From CAADGN01 sp035443945 (GTDB lineage: Bacteria > Planctomycetota > Phycisphaerae > Phycisphaerales > UBA1924): a DNA stretch of 64,000 nucleotides. The position numbers and the translations under genes are program-made. Under the pieces are notes generated by a model. It searched no databases and was not told the origin of the DNA. It saw only the letters and a program-made list of their open reading frames with translations. Position 1 is the stretch's first letter. Every line of letters begins with the position of its first letter. The stretch spans positions 1 to 64,000 of the forward strand of contig DAOMNQ010000002.1 in NCBI GenBank assembly GCA_035443945.1, in the 5' to 3' direction. This document shows positions 56,953-64,000 of the stretch, piece after piece.

Positions 56953-59900
56953 TCACAACTCCGGCGCAAAGCCCCGGCGCATGGTGTTCTCACAGGTCGC
57001 ACGCGGTTCGACGAACTGGAGCAGGTAGTCCCGCCCGCCCGCCTTCGAGCCGACGCCGCTCATCCCGAAGCCCCCGAACGGCTGGCGGGCGACCAGCGCG
57101 CCCGTGCATCCGCGGTTCAGGTAGAGGTTGCCGACGCGGAACTCCCGCTTGGCCCGTTCCAGGTGCGCGGGCTTGCGGCTGAAGACGCCCCCCGTCAACT
57201 TGTACAGGTGGTCGTTGGCGATCTCCAACGCCTCTTCGAACGTCCGCGCGTGCATCACGGCCAGCACCGGCCCGAAGATCTCCTCGCGGGCGATGGTGTG
57301 GCGCGGCTCGACGCGGCTGAAGACGTGCGGCCCGACATAGTGCCTCGGTTGCACACCGGTTGAGCCGTCCGAAGCCGGCGCATCCATCGCCAGTTCCTCG
57401 CTGCACCCCTCCGTGCGGGCGGTCTCGATGTACCGGCGGATGCGCTGCGCTGACTCCTCGTCGATCACCGGCCCCACGTCCGTCCCCGGGCGCGTCGGGT
57501 CGCCGACGACGAGCGACCGCGTCGCCTCCACGAGCCGCGTGACGAACGTCCGCGTCGCCGCTCCGTCCGGCCCCTCGGGGTCGACCACGATGCACCGCGA
57601 GCAGGCGGAGCACTTCTGCCCCTGGAACCCGAACGCCGAGTGCCGCACGCCCAGCACGGCTTCGTCGAGGTCCGCCGAGGTATCGATGATGATCGCGTTC
57701 TTGCCGCCCATCTCGCACACCACCCGCTTGACGAACGGCTGCTCCTCGGGCGTGACGCCCGCCGCGCGGATGATGTCCAGCCCGACGGCCTTCGACCCCG
57801 TGAACGCGATCACGGCGACACGCGGGTCGCGCACCAGCGCGGCCCCGGTGGTCTCGCCCGGCGCGGGGCAGAAATGCAGCACACTCGCGGGATCGACGCC
57901 CGCGCGCCGCACGCCCGCGTCCTCCATCGCTCGCCACAGCGCCTCGCACAGCGCCTTCGCGATGCCCGGCGTCTGCTCGGCCGGCTTCACCACAACCGTG
58001 TTCCCCGTCACCAGGGCGGCCGTCGCCATGCCGCACGCGATCGCCAGCGGGAAGTTCCACGGGCTGATGACGGCCGCCACCCCGCGCGGCTGGTACCACT
58101 GCTCGTCCAGTTCGCCGATGAACCGACCGATGCGCTCACGCCGGAAGAGTCGCACGGACTCGCGGGCGTAGTACTCGCAGAAGTCGATCGCCTCCGCCAC
58201 ATCGGCGTCCGCGTCGCGCCAGCACTTGCCGTTCTCCTTGATGACGATGCCGGACAGTTCGTCTCGCCTCGCCCGCATCGCCGCCGCCGCCTGAACCAGC
58301 ACGCTGGCACGCAGCGTCGGGTCCGCGTCGCGCCACGCAGGAAACGCGCCGTGCGCGGCCTCGACCATGCGGGCGGCGTCCGAGGGCGTGCGGTCGTTCG
58401 CCACCCCCGGCACAGTCGCCCCCGCGACAGCCGCGGCGAACGTCTCCCGCACCGAGCGGCGCGAGAAGTCCCGCAGCGGCTCGTTCACGAAGGGCTTGCC
58501 GTCGCCGACGCCAGGCTCGGCGTGCGACAGGCGGTGTCGCTCCGGCGCGATCTCGCACAAGTCGCGGCCCGGCTTCGGCGCGGGCTGCCCGTTCAGCGTC
58601 GGCGCAGGCTCACGCAGCAGTGTTCGCGGGTCGGCGTTGTCGAGGAACCCCGCCTTCAGCCACGACTCGTTCGACGTGTTCTCCAGCAGACGGCGCACCA
58701 GGTACGCCATGCCGGGGATCATCTCCCCGACCGGCACGTACTCGCGGATTCGCAGCCCCGTCTCCGCCGCGGCGTGCTTCAACTGGTCCGCCATGCCGTG
58801 CAGCATCTGAAGTTCGATCGCCCCCGTCGGCAGCGACCGCCTCTCCAGCCCCGCGATCGCGTGAGCGATGGACCGCACGTTGTGCGACCCGAGCGCGAGT
58901 TTCACGCCGCCCGCTCCAGCCGCGAGTCTCGTCGGCCCCAACCTTCCACTGTCCACTGTCCGCTGCCCACTGTCCGCCCTCGGGCAAGCGTCCAGGAACA
59001 CGCCCGTCATCTCCTCGAAGCACTTGTCCGTCTGCCACTTTTCGTTCCAGACCGGGCAGGGCCACCCCTGCTGTTCGGCGTGGATCGTCTCGTAGTCCCA
59101 GTACGCCCCCTTGACGAGCCGCACCGTGACGACACGCCCCGTGCGCTTCGCCCAGTCGCACACCCGCCGCGCGTCCTCCACGCCGCTCTTGAGGTACGCC
59201 TGCATCGCGAGGCCGGCGTGAAAGTCCACCGCCTCGCAGCAGCGCATGAACAACTCGATCGTCAGGTCCTTGAGCGAGTGCTGCTCCATGTCGAAGTTGA
59301 TGAGCACGCCCCGATCCCGCGCGGCCTCCAGCACCGGCACGATCCGCGTCATCAGGTCGTGGATCGACCCTTCGGTGTCGATCGGATCGCACTTTGCGCT
59401 CAGCGAACTGATCTTGATCGACACGTTCGTGCGCGGGATGCCGCCGAGGTGGTCGGATTCCAGCCTCGCGTTCGGCTTCCATGAAGCGACCTCTCCGGGC
59501 AGGTTCGTGACGAGGTCGAGGTACTTGTCGCGGTAGGCGTCCGCCTCCGCGTCGGAAACGCACGCCTCGCCGAGCAGGTCCACGCTGAACGCGATGCCTT
59601 CCTTCCACAGGTCGCGCAGGCCCGGCAGCGCACTCGCGGCGTCCGTCCCCGCGATGAACTTCGACGCCATGCCCTTGATCTGCGACGACACGGTCGACGT
59701 CAGCAGCCCCTTCGCCACGCCGCCCGCCCGCAGGCCCAGGTCCATGCCCGGCGGCAGTTTCACGCCCGGCTGCGAGAGGTAGTCCACAAGATGGTCATGC
59801 ACGGCCTCGGGCGTCCGGAGCATCGGGAACGCGTCCACGAACCGGAACAACTGAACCTTGAAGTCCCGGTCGCGCATCGACCAGTCCATCAGTTTGTCCG

Positions 59901-60051
59901 AGTAGAACCTCGCCGAGAGCAGGCCGGCGCGGTGGCCGCGAGCACGCTCGAGAAGGTCCAGGCCGAGTTGGTACGTGCGCTCGTCGCCCCCCGACGGGGG
60001 CGGCGGCTCGGGGACGGGAGCGGAAGAAGACTTGCGGCGGAAAATCGACAT
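56953..60051 (-). CDS. putA: bifunctional proline dehydrogenase/glutamate semialdehyde dehydrogenase with repeat-derived insertion
   Basis: 1032 aa. The FAD-dependent proline dehydrogenase barrel covers about residues 60-470 with VSIKISSLSAKCDPID, VLINFDMEQHSLKDL, VRLVKGAYWD and GSHNVRSIA. The aldehyde dehydrogenase (about 520-1020) has PWNFPLAIACGM, Glu in VCEMGGKNAI, the nucleophile Cys in GQKCSACSRCIVV and EEIFGPVLAVM. It converts proline to glutamate in two steps. At about residues 359-383 the chain contains ADSGQRTVDSGRLG and more, encoded by one arm of the 2.9-kb repeat (58945-58975). This insertion lies before the conserved GSHNVRS segment. The ATG at 60051 is chosen. There is no helical DNA-binding domain. 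Confidence 0.93.
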   Translation of the reverse strand: MSIFRRKSSSAPVPEPPPPSGGDERTYQLGLDLLERARGHRAGLLSARFYSDKLMDWSMRDRDFKVQLFRFVDAFPMLRTPEAVHDHLVDYLSQPGVKLPPGMDLGLRAGGVAKGLLTSTVSSQIKGMASKFIAGTDAASALPGLRDLWKEGIAFSVDLLGEACVSDAEADAYRDKYLDLVTNLPGEVASWKPNARLESDHLGGIPRTNVSIKISSLSAKCDPIDTEGSIHDLMTRIVPVLEAARDRGVLINFDMEQHSLKDLTIELFMRCCEAVDFHAGLAMQAYLKSGVEDARRVCDWAKRTGRVVTVRLVKGAYWDYETIHAEQQGWPCPVWNEKWQTDKCFEEMTGVFLDACPRADSGQRTVDSGRLGPTRLAAGAGGVKLALGSHNVRSIAHAIAGLERRSLPTGAIELQMLHGMADQLKHAAAETGLRIREYVPVGEMIPGMAYLVRRLLENTSNESWLKAGFLDNADPRTLLREPAPTLNGQPAPKPGRDLCEIAPERHRLSHAEPGVGDGKPFVNEPLRDFSRRSVRETFAAAVAGATVPGVANDRTPSDAARMVEAAHGAFPAWRDADPTLRASVLVQAAAAMRARRDELSGIVIKENGKCWRDADADVAEAIDFCEYYARESVRLFRRERIGRFIGELDEQWYQPRGVAAVISPWNFPLAIACGMATAALVTGNTVVVKPAEQTPGIAKALCEALWRAMEDAGVRRAGVDPASVLHFCPAPGETTGAALVRDPRVAVIAFTGSKAVGLDIIRAAGVTPEEQPFVKRVVCEMGGKNAIIIDTSADLDEAVLGVRHSAFGFQGQKCSACSRCIVVDPEGPDGAATRTFVTRLVEATRSLVVGDPTRPGTDVGPVIDEESAQRIRRYIETARTEGCSEELAMDAPASDGSTGVQPRHYVGPHVFSRVEPRHTIAREEIFGPVLAVMHARTFEEALEIANDHLYKLTGGVFSRKPAHLERAKREFRVGNLYLNRGCTGALVARQPFGGFGMSGVGSKAGGRDYLLQFVEPRATCENTMRRGFAPEL
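58945..58975 (-). repeat. CAGTGGA repeat arm inside putA
   Basis: On the minus strand this is GGACAGTGGGCAGCGGACAG and onwards, a copy of the tandem unit found at 2921-3028. It is read in frame in the proline dehydrogenase domain. Only one arm is seen here. Confidence 0.8.
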
Positions 60052-60113
60052 CGCGTGGGTCCGGATGCAGGCGTGCGAATGCGCCCGCACGATCGCGGGA
60101 TCGGGGGCGGGTG

Positions 60114-60119
60114 AGTATA
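60114..60119 (-). promoter_or_regulatory. -10 element TATACT for putA
   Basis: On the minus strand TATACT (60119-60114) lies 62 bases before the putA ATG. The leader has no Shine-Dalgarno site. Confidence 0.4.
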
Positions 60120-60199
60120 CGGACGCCCCGGTCAAAGCCGCACAATCCGGCAACGGTATCGCACCCGGCGCATCCCCGATCGCACGCCGCGATCGCGCC

Positions 60200-60205
60200 T
60201 ACGCT
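60200..60205 (+). promoter_or_regulatory. -10 element TACGCT, leaderless start of ribF
   Basis: TACGCT ends eight bases before the ribF ATG at 60214; the spacer is pyrimidine only (CCCCCCTT). Confidence 0.5.
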
Positions 60206-60213
60206 CCCCCCTT

Positions 60214-61179
60214 ATGCCCCGCTCGGTCGTCAGCGTCGGCACCTTCGACGGCGTCCACGCCGGGCACGCCACGCTGATCGCCCGCGCCCGAGCCACCGCG
60301 GACAACGCCGGCGACGCGGAGGTGGTCGTGCTCGCGTTTGACCCGCACCCCGCGACGCGCCTGCGCCCGGAGTCCGCCCCGCCGCGGCTCGGCTCGTACG
60401 AGCGGCGAGCGGAACTGCTCCGCGAGGCCGGCGCGGACCGCGTCGAACGCCTCGAACCCACCGCCGAACTGCTCTCCCACACTCCCGAGGCATTCATCGA
60501 GTCGATCGTCGGCCGACTCGCGCCGATCGCTTTCGTCGAAGGCCCGGACTTCCGGTTCGGCAAGGGGCGCGCCGGCGACAACTCTGTTCTCGCCTCGCTA
60601 GGGCAGCGGCACGGATTCGCGGTCGAAGTCGTGCCGCCCGTCGCCGTCGCGCTCAACGATCAAGCGGTCCTCACAGCCTCCAGCACCATCGCCCGGTGGC
60701 TCGTGCAGCATGGGAGAGTCCGCGACGCGTGGGCCGTCCTGACGCGGCCGCACGAACTCACCGGCCGCGTCGTTCAGGGCGACCGACGCGGCCGAGACCT
60801 CGGTTTCCCGACCGCCAACCTCGATACGCCCTGCCTGCCGCCGGCCGACGGCGTGTATGCCGGCGTGGCGTTCCTCGACGACGGCCGCTCTTTCGCCGCG
60901 GCCGTCAGCGTCGGCACCAAGCCCATGTTCAACGGCACCGCTCGCGCGGTCGAGGCTCACCTGCTCGACGCACCGGCAGGAGTCGGTCCCTGCCTCACCG
61001 GGCTGCCCGAGTACGGCTGGAACCTCCGCCTCGCCCTCGTCGGCTGGGTGCGCGAACAACTCCGCTTCGACAGCATCGAAGCCCTCATGGCGCAGATGCA
61101 CCGCGACTGCGACCGCGTCCGGGACATCGTCGCCCGAGTCACCAGCCCACACCATGCCGCCGCAGGAGCGCACGCATGA
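60214..61179 (+). CDS. ribF: bifunctional riboflavin kinase/FAD synthetase
   Basis: 321 aa. The N-terminal FAD synthetase (nucleotidyltransferase) domain, about residues 5-160, has VSVGTFDGVHAGHATLI (HxGH), VVLAFDPHP and the STIARWLVQHGRV segment. The C-terminal riboflavin kinase domain (about 175-310) has VVQGDRRGRDLGFPTANL with the PTAN site, GVYAGVAFLDDGR and FRFDSIEAL-like LRFDSIEAL. It makes FMN and FAD from riboflavin. The gene is leaderless: TACGCT eight bases before the ATG. Its stop overlaps the ATG of nrnA (ATGA), so the two are coupled; such pairing with nrnA is common in bacteria. Confidence 0.95.
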   Translation: MPRSVVSVGTFDGVHAGHATLIARARATADNAGDAEVVVLAFDPHPATRLRPESAPPRLGSYERRAELLREAGADRVERLEPTAELLSHTPEAFIESIVGRLAPIAFVEGPDFRFGKGRAGDNSVLASLGQRHGFAVEVVPPVAVALNDQAVLTASSTIARWLVQHGRVRDAWAVLTRPHELTGRVVQGDRRGRDLGFPTANLDTPCLPPADGVYAGVAFLDDGRSFAAAVSVGTKPMFNGTARAVEAHLLDAPAGVGPCLTGLPEYGWNLRLALVGWVREQLRFDSIEALMAQMHRDCDRVRDIVARVTSPHHAAAGAHA

Positions 61180-62237
61180 CCGACGCCCGCGCCGAGACGC
61201 ACCCCTGGACCGCGAACACCGACGCCGCCGGCGCGGCGCGCTGGCTCGCGGACAAGTCGTTCGTCGTCGTCACGACGCACACGAAGCCCGACGGCGACGC
61301 CGTCGGCTCGACGATCGCGCTCGCACGCGCGCTGCGCTCATGCAGCGTGCGCGTCGAGGTCTGGTACCTCGGTGCACTGCCGTTGTGGCTCTCGGAGGTC
61401 GTCGGCGACACGCCCGTCCGTTCGATCGAGCGCGACGGGCTCCCCGCCGATGCCGACGCGGACGGCGTCGTCCTGCTCGACACTGGCTCGTGGTCGCAGT
61501 TGGACGGGCTGCGTGAGTGGCTCGCGGCACGCGCCGAGCGCACACTCGTCATCGACCACCACCTCCAAGGCAACGGTGAAATCGCCTCTTTGCGATTGCT
61601 GGATACCGGCGCGGCTGCCGCGTGCCAACCCGTCGCGCAGGTGTGCTGCGATCTGCTCGCCCTGCCCTCGGCGTCACGTCTCCCGGCCGAACTGGCGACG
61701 CCGCTCTACCTGGGACTGGCGACGGACACGGGCTGGTTCCGCTATTCCAACGTCCGCCCGCCGGTCATGCGGCTCGCCGCCGACCTGATCGAAGCGGGCG
61801 CGGACCACGTCGAGTTGTTCCGCATCGTCGAGCAGCAGGACGAGCCTGGGCGCTTCCGGCTTCTCGCCGCGGCCCTGTCATCCCTCGAGTTCCACTCGAA
61901 CGACCGCATCGCGCTCATGTCGCTCAAGATGGAGGACTTCCACCGCACCAAGGCGGACGCCACGGACTCCGGCGGGTTCGCAGACAAGGTGCTCGCCGTG
62001 CGCACGGTGGTTGTCGCCGCGGTGCTGACCGAGGTCTCCGACGGGTCGCAGGGCAAGCCGCCACTCACGAAGATCAGTCTCCGCAGCAAGGACGGGCCGA
62101 ATGCCATCGACGTGAACGAGGTCGCCCGCTCGCTCGGCGGGGGGGGGCACGCGCGTGCGGCCGGGGCGCGCGTCTCCGCACCTCTCGGCGATGCCGGGTC
62201 ACGCCTGCTCGATGCCCTCACCCAGGCACTCGGCTGA
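61176..62237 (+). CDS. nrnA: DHH-family oligoribonuclease/pAp phosphatase
   Basis: 353-aa NrnA-type DHH/DHHA1 phosphoesterase that degrades nanoRNAs and 3'-phosphoadenosine 5'-phosphate. Metal motifs are VVTTHTKPDGDAVGSTIAL, VVLLDTGSW, the DHH motif LVIDHHLQGN, and LATDTGWFRYSN. The DHHA1 domain ends with LGGGGHARAAGARV. The length fits (about 320-355 aa). It overlaps ribF, and the next gene starts ten bases after its stop with an ACGGAGG site, so the three are probably co-transcribed. A G-run (62139-62147) lies inside the DHHA1 glycine motif. Confidence 0.94.
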   Translation: MTDARAETHPWTANTDAAGAARWLADKSFVVVTTHTKPDGDAVGSTIALARALRSCSVRVEVWYLGALPLWLSEVVGDTPVRSIERDGLPADADADGVVLLDTGSWSQLDGLREWLAARAERTLVIDHHLQGNGEIASLRLLDTGAAAACQPVAQVCCDLLALPSASRLPAELATPLYLGLATDTGWFRYSNVRPPVMRLAADLIEAGADHVELFRIVEQQDEPGRFRLLAAALSSLEFHSNDRIALMSLKMEDFHRTKADATDSGGFADKVLAVRTVVVAAVLTEVSDGSQGKPPLTKISLRSKDGPNAIDVNEVARSLGGGGHARAAGARVSAPLGDAGSRLLDALTQALG

Positions 62238-62247
62238 CGGAGGCTCT

Positions 62248-63075
62248 ATGGCCGGTCGGCACGGACCCAAGGTGACACCCTCCCGCCGGCGCGGCACGAC
62301 CTTCCGCAAGCCGGTCCTGCGCCTCTTCACCACCACGCTCTGGGAGTTCCCGAGCCAGCACTACCTCGACTACGAGGAAACGCCCGGCGGCAGCGTCGTG
62401 CGCACCAAGGCGCCCGCCGGCGTGCAGGGCGACCCGAAGTACGAGGGCGCGACGCCCTCCTGGGTCATCTGGCAACTCCTCCAACGCTACACCGCGCCCG
62501 GCGAGTCCGTCCTCGACCCGATGTGCGGCTCGGGCACCACTCTCGACGTCGCCGCCGACCTCGGTCGTGTCGGCATCGGGTTCGACCTCGCCCCGAGCCG
62601 CCCCGTCATTCGGCGCGCCGACGCGCGGAGCCTGCCGCTGGACGGTTCGAGCGTCGAGTTCGTCTTCGTCGATCCGCCGTACTCCACGCACCTGCGCTAC
62701 TCGGACGACCCCGCATGCATCGGTCGGCTCGACGCCGGCGGCCCGGACGAGGGCCGCGCGTACTACGGCGCCATGCGGCAGGTCTTCGCCGAGATGCACC
62801 GCGTCTTGCGCCCGGGACGCCACGCGGCCGTCTACGTCAGCGATTCATGGGCGGATGGACGGGCGCTCCCGATCGGCGCACAGTTGTGGACGCTGCTCCG
62901 ACCTCGATTCGAACTCGTGGATTGGATCGCCGTGGTGCGCCGCAACGCGGACCTGAGGGATGCCGGACGAAGGCGGGCGGCGACGCAATCCGGATCGCTC
63001 CTGCGCGGGTTCAACCACCTGCTGGTGGTCCGCCGTTCGGGTGCGAGACCCCGCCCGGTGAGGCGCCGAAGATGA
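62248..63075 (+). CDS. DNA methyltransferase (SAM motif before DPPY)
   Basis: 275 aa from the ATG at 62248, with ACGGAGG upstream. The order is SAM motif DPMCGSGTTLDVAADLGRVG (about residue 92), then the catalytic DPPYSTHLRYSDDP (about 144), as in alpha/gamma N6-adenine or N4-cytosine enzymes. VFVDPPYSTHLRY is followed by an AEMHRVLRPGRHAAVYVSD segment that closes the fold. The N-terminal basic region (MAGRHGPKVTPSRRRGTTF) may contact DNA. The small target-recognition part suggests an orphan methyltransferase; no restriction gene is nearby. The 3' end overlaps the convergent flavoprotein gene by 65 bases. This is the second DNA methyltransferase in the window. Confidence 0.82.
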   Translation: MAGRHGPKVTPSRRRGTTFRKPVLRLFTTTLWEFPSQHYLDYEETPGGSVVRTKAPAGVQGDPKYEGATPSWVIWQLLQRYTAPGESVLDPMCGSGTTLDVAADLGRVGIGFDLAPSRPVIRRADARSLPLDGSSVEFVFVDPPYSTHLRYSDDPACIGRLDAGGPDEGRAYYGAMRQVFAEMHRVLRPGRHAAVYVSDSWADGRALPIGAQLWTLLRPRFELVDWIAVVRRNADLRDAGRRRAATQSGSLLRGFNHLLVVRRSGARPRPVRRRR

Positions 63076-64000
63076 CGCCCTCGCGGGGCTTGGAGTGGGT
63101 CGGCTTCTCCTTTGCCGCCGGCTCCTCGACCACGTTGTCGTAGTTGGGGTGGAAGTTGCTCGCGCCCGACGACAACGGTGTGTACCTCATTCGGGGCCGC
63201 TTCGGGTCGAGTTTCCCGACGACCCAGCCTTCGAGGAGCATGGCCTCGAGCGTCGCCGCGGCCTGAACGATGAGGTGCGTTCCTGCAAGCTCGCCCATCC
63301 TGCCCCCACGCCGCACGTACTCGTTCAGGCGAGCAGCGATGGTGGACATGTCCGGCGAGTCTTTGAGCAGTCCCATCATCAACCCGTACAGCCCGGCCGC
63401 GGGGAGCACCTGGCCGCCGCGCATATACGCCTCCGCGCGGGTGATGCGCCCCCGGTGATAGACGGGCATGTGGCCCTTTCGGGCGTCGGTCAGGTTGAGC
63501 CGGAACACGTTGTGACGGTTGATCTCCCAGTGGTTCGAATCGTCCCCCCCCTCCTCGCTCGTGAACATGCGAGTCACTTCCTTGACCGCCAGCAGGTCCA
63601 GCCCGCCCACGCCCGGGAAGAGGAAATCCTCGTGCGAGAGGCCGCCGAAACTCAGCCACCGGAACGCCTCGCGCGGCGTGAACTTCAGGCCGGACTCGCT
63701 CGCCAGCCTTGCGCAGTGGTCCTCGAGATCGGTGAAGCACCCGTTCGCGGCGTACCAGAACTCCGCGAACCGGATGTACTGCATCACCCGCTTCTTCTGC
63801 CGGTCCTCGTAGTTGGCCCGAAGCCAGCCCGCGTCCAGTTCGCCGCGGTCGAACTCGAGGATCGAGTACGCGGCCTCACGGGCGCTCGTGTGCGCCAACG
63901 TCACGCCGCCCGAGAGGATCGGGTCCGCGAAGCCCGCGGACTCGCCCACGAGGAACCAGTTCTCACCAACCAGCCGGTCCGAGACGTACGACCAGTCGCT
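63011..64000 (-). CDS. flavin-dependent oxidoreductase/halogenase-like protein (5' end outside window)
   Basis: The frame is open from the window end, so the N-terminal FAD-binding part is missing. The visible part has ENWFLVGESAGFADPILSGG, the FAD-contact segment of tryptophan-halogenase and geranylgeranyl-reductase-like flavoproteins, followed by TLAHTSAREAAY and a helical C-terminal domain. No halogenase-specific WxWxIP or Lys site can be checked because it lies upstream. The last 30 residues are Pro/Gly-rich and low-complexity (HSKPREGVIFGASPGGVSHP). The gene is convergent with the DNA methyltransferase and overlaps it by 65 bases. Confidence 0.8.
   Translation of the reverse strand, partial: SDWSYVSDRLVGENWFLVGESAGFADPILSGGVTLAHTSAREAAYSILEFDRGELDAGWLRANYEDRQKKRVMQYIRFAEFWYAANGCFTDLEDHCARLASESGLKFTPREAFRWLSFGGLSHEDFLFPGVGGLDLLAVKEVTRMFTSEEGGDDSNHWEINRHNVFRLNLTDARKGHMPVYHRGRITRAEAYMRGGQVLPAAGLYGLMMGLLKDSPDMSTIAARLNEYVRRGGRMGELAGTHLIVQAAATLEAMLLEGWVVGKLDPKRPRMRYTPLSSGASNFHPNYDNVVEEPAAKEKPTHSKPREGVIFGASPGGVSHPNGGPPAGG

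Overview
The window is GC-rich (60-bp lines counted by hand mostly fall near 70 %), densely packed bacterial chromosome. It most resembles a planctomycete of the Phycisphaerae type. The pointers are a secreted protein ending in a PEP-CTERM-like signal, a FloA/NfeD membrane cluster, many small dispersed palindromic or tandem repeats (some read in frame inside genes), and a menaquinone, isoprenoid and peptidoglycan gene set of Gram-negative type. The assignment is inference. I see no tRNA, rRNA, CRISPR array, phage or complete insertion sequence. Two 10-N scaffold gaps (7747-7756 and 51214-51223) each fall inside a gene.

Layout. 1-3.0 kb: two NfeD proteins and the flotillin-like FloA. 3.0-7.7 kb: secreted hypothetical protein, TonB-like protein, TlpA-like thioredoxin with a TPR tail, ExbD and a family 2 glycosyltransferase. 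7.7-18 kb: housekeeping genes (nnrE, BFN nuclease, truD, HAD hydrolase, a DUF255/YyaL protein fused to a DsbD-like domain, nnrD, transglutaminase, tatD, lgt). 18-22.5 kb: PopT/DUF368, galE, an alpha/beta hydrolase and an unknown protein. 22.5-29.2 kb: a reverse-strand type IV pilus/type II secretion operon (PilT, PilC/GspF, three prepilin-like proteins, one of 986 aa with EF-hand-like loops). 29.4-37.8 kb: M48 lipoprotein, ubiE, B12-binding protein, ECF sigma factor with probable anti-sigma factor, large secreted protein, xylB, PEP-CTERM protein. 38-50 kb: typA, rplU, glmS, peroxiredoxin, yggS, amidase, DUF481 protein, asnB, queuosine-precursor transporter, and xylA broken by one in-frame TAG. 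50-64 kb: membrane protein, DNA methyltransferase split by a gap, ugd, SAM methyltransferase, polyprenyl synthase, tyrS, CBS protein, PutA, ribF, nrnA, a second DNA methyltransferase, and a partial flavin-dependent oxidoreductase running off the end.

The most striking pattern is in the gene starts. At ten genes a TANNNT hexamer ends 6-9 bases before the ATG with no room for a Shine-Dalgarno site, which is the signature of leaderless transcripts. In the 24-bp asnB/transporter gap two such hexamers overlap on opposite strands. Three other genes have pyrimidine-rich leaders without a Shine-Dalgarno site. The second theme is dispersed repeats that have entered coding sequence (putA, the DUF255 gene, the 3' end of the gene after floA).
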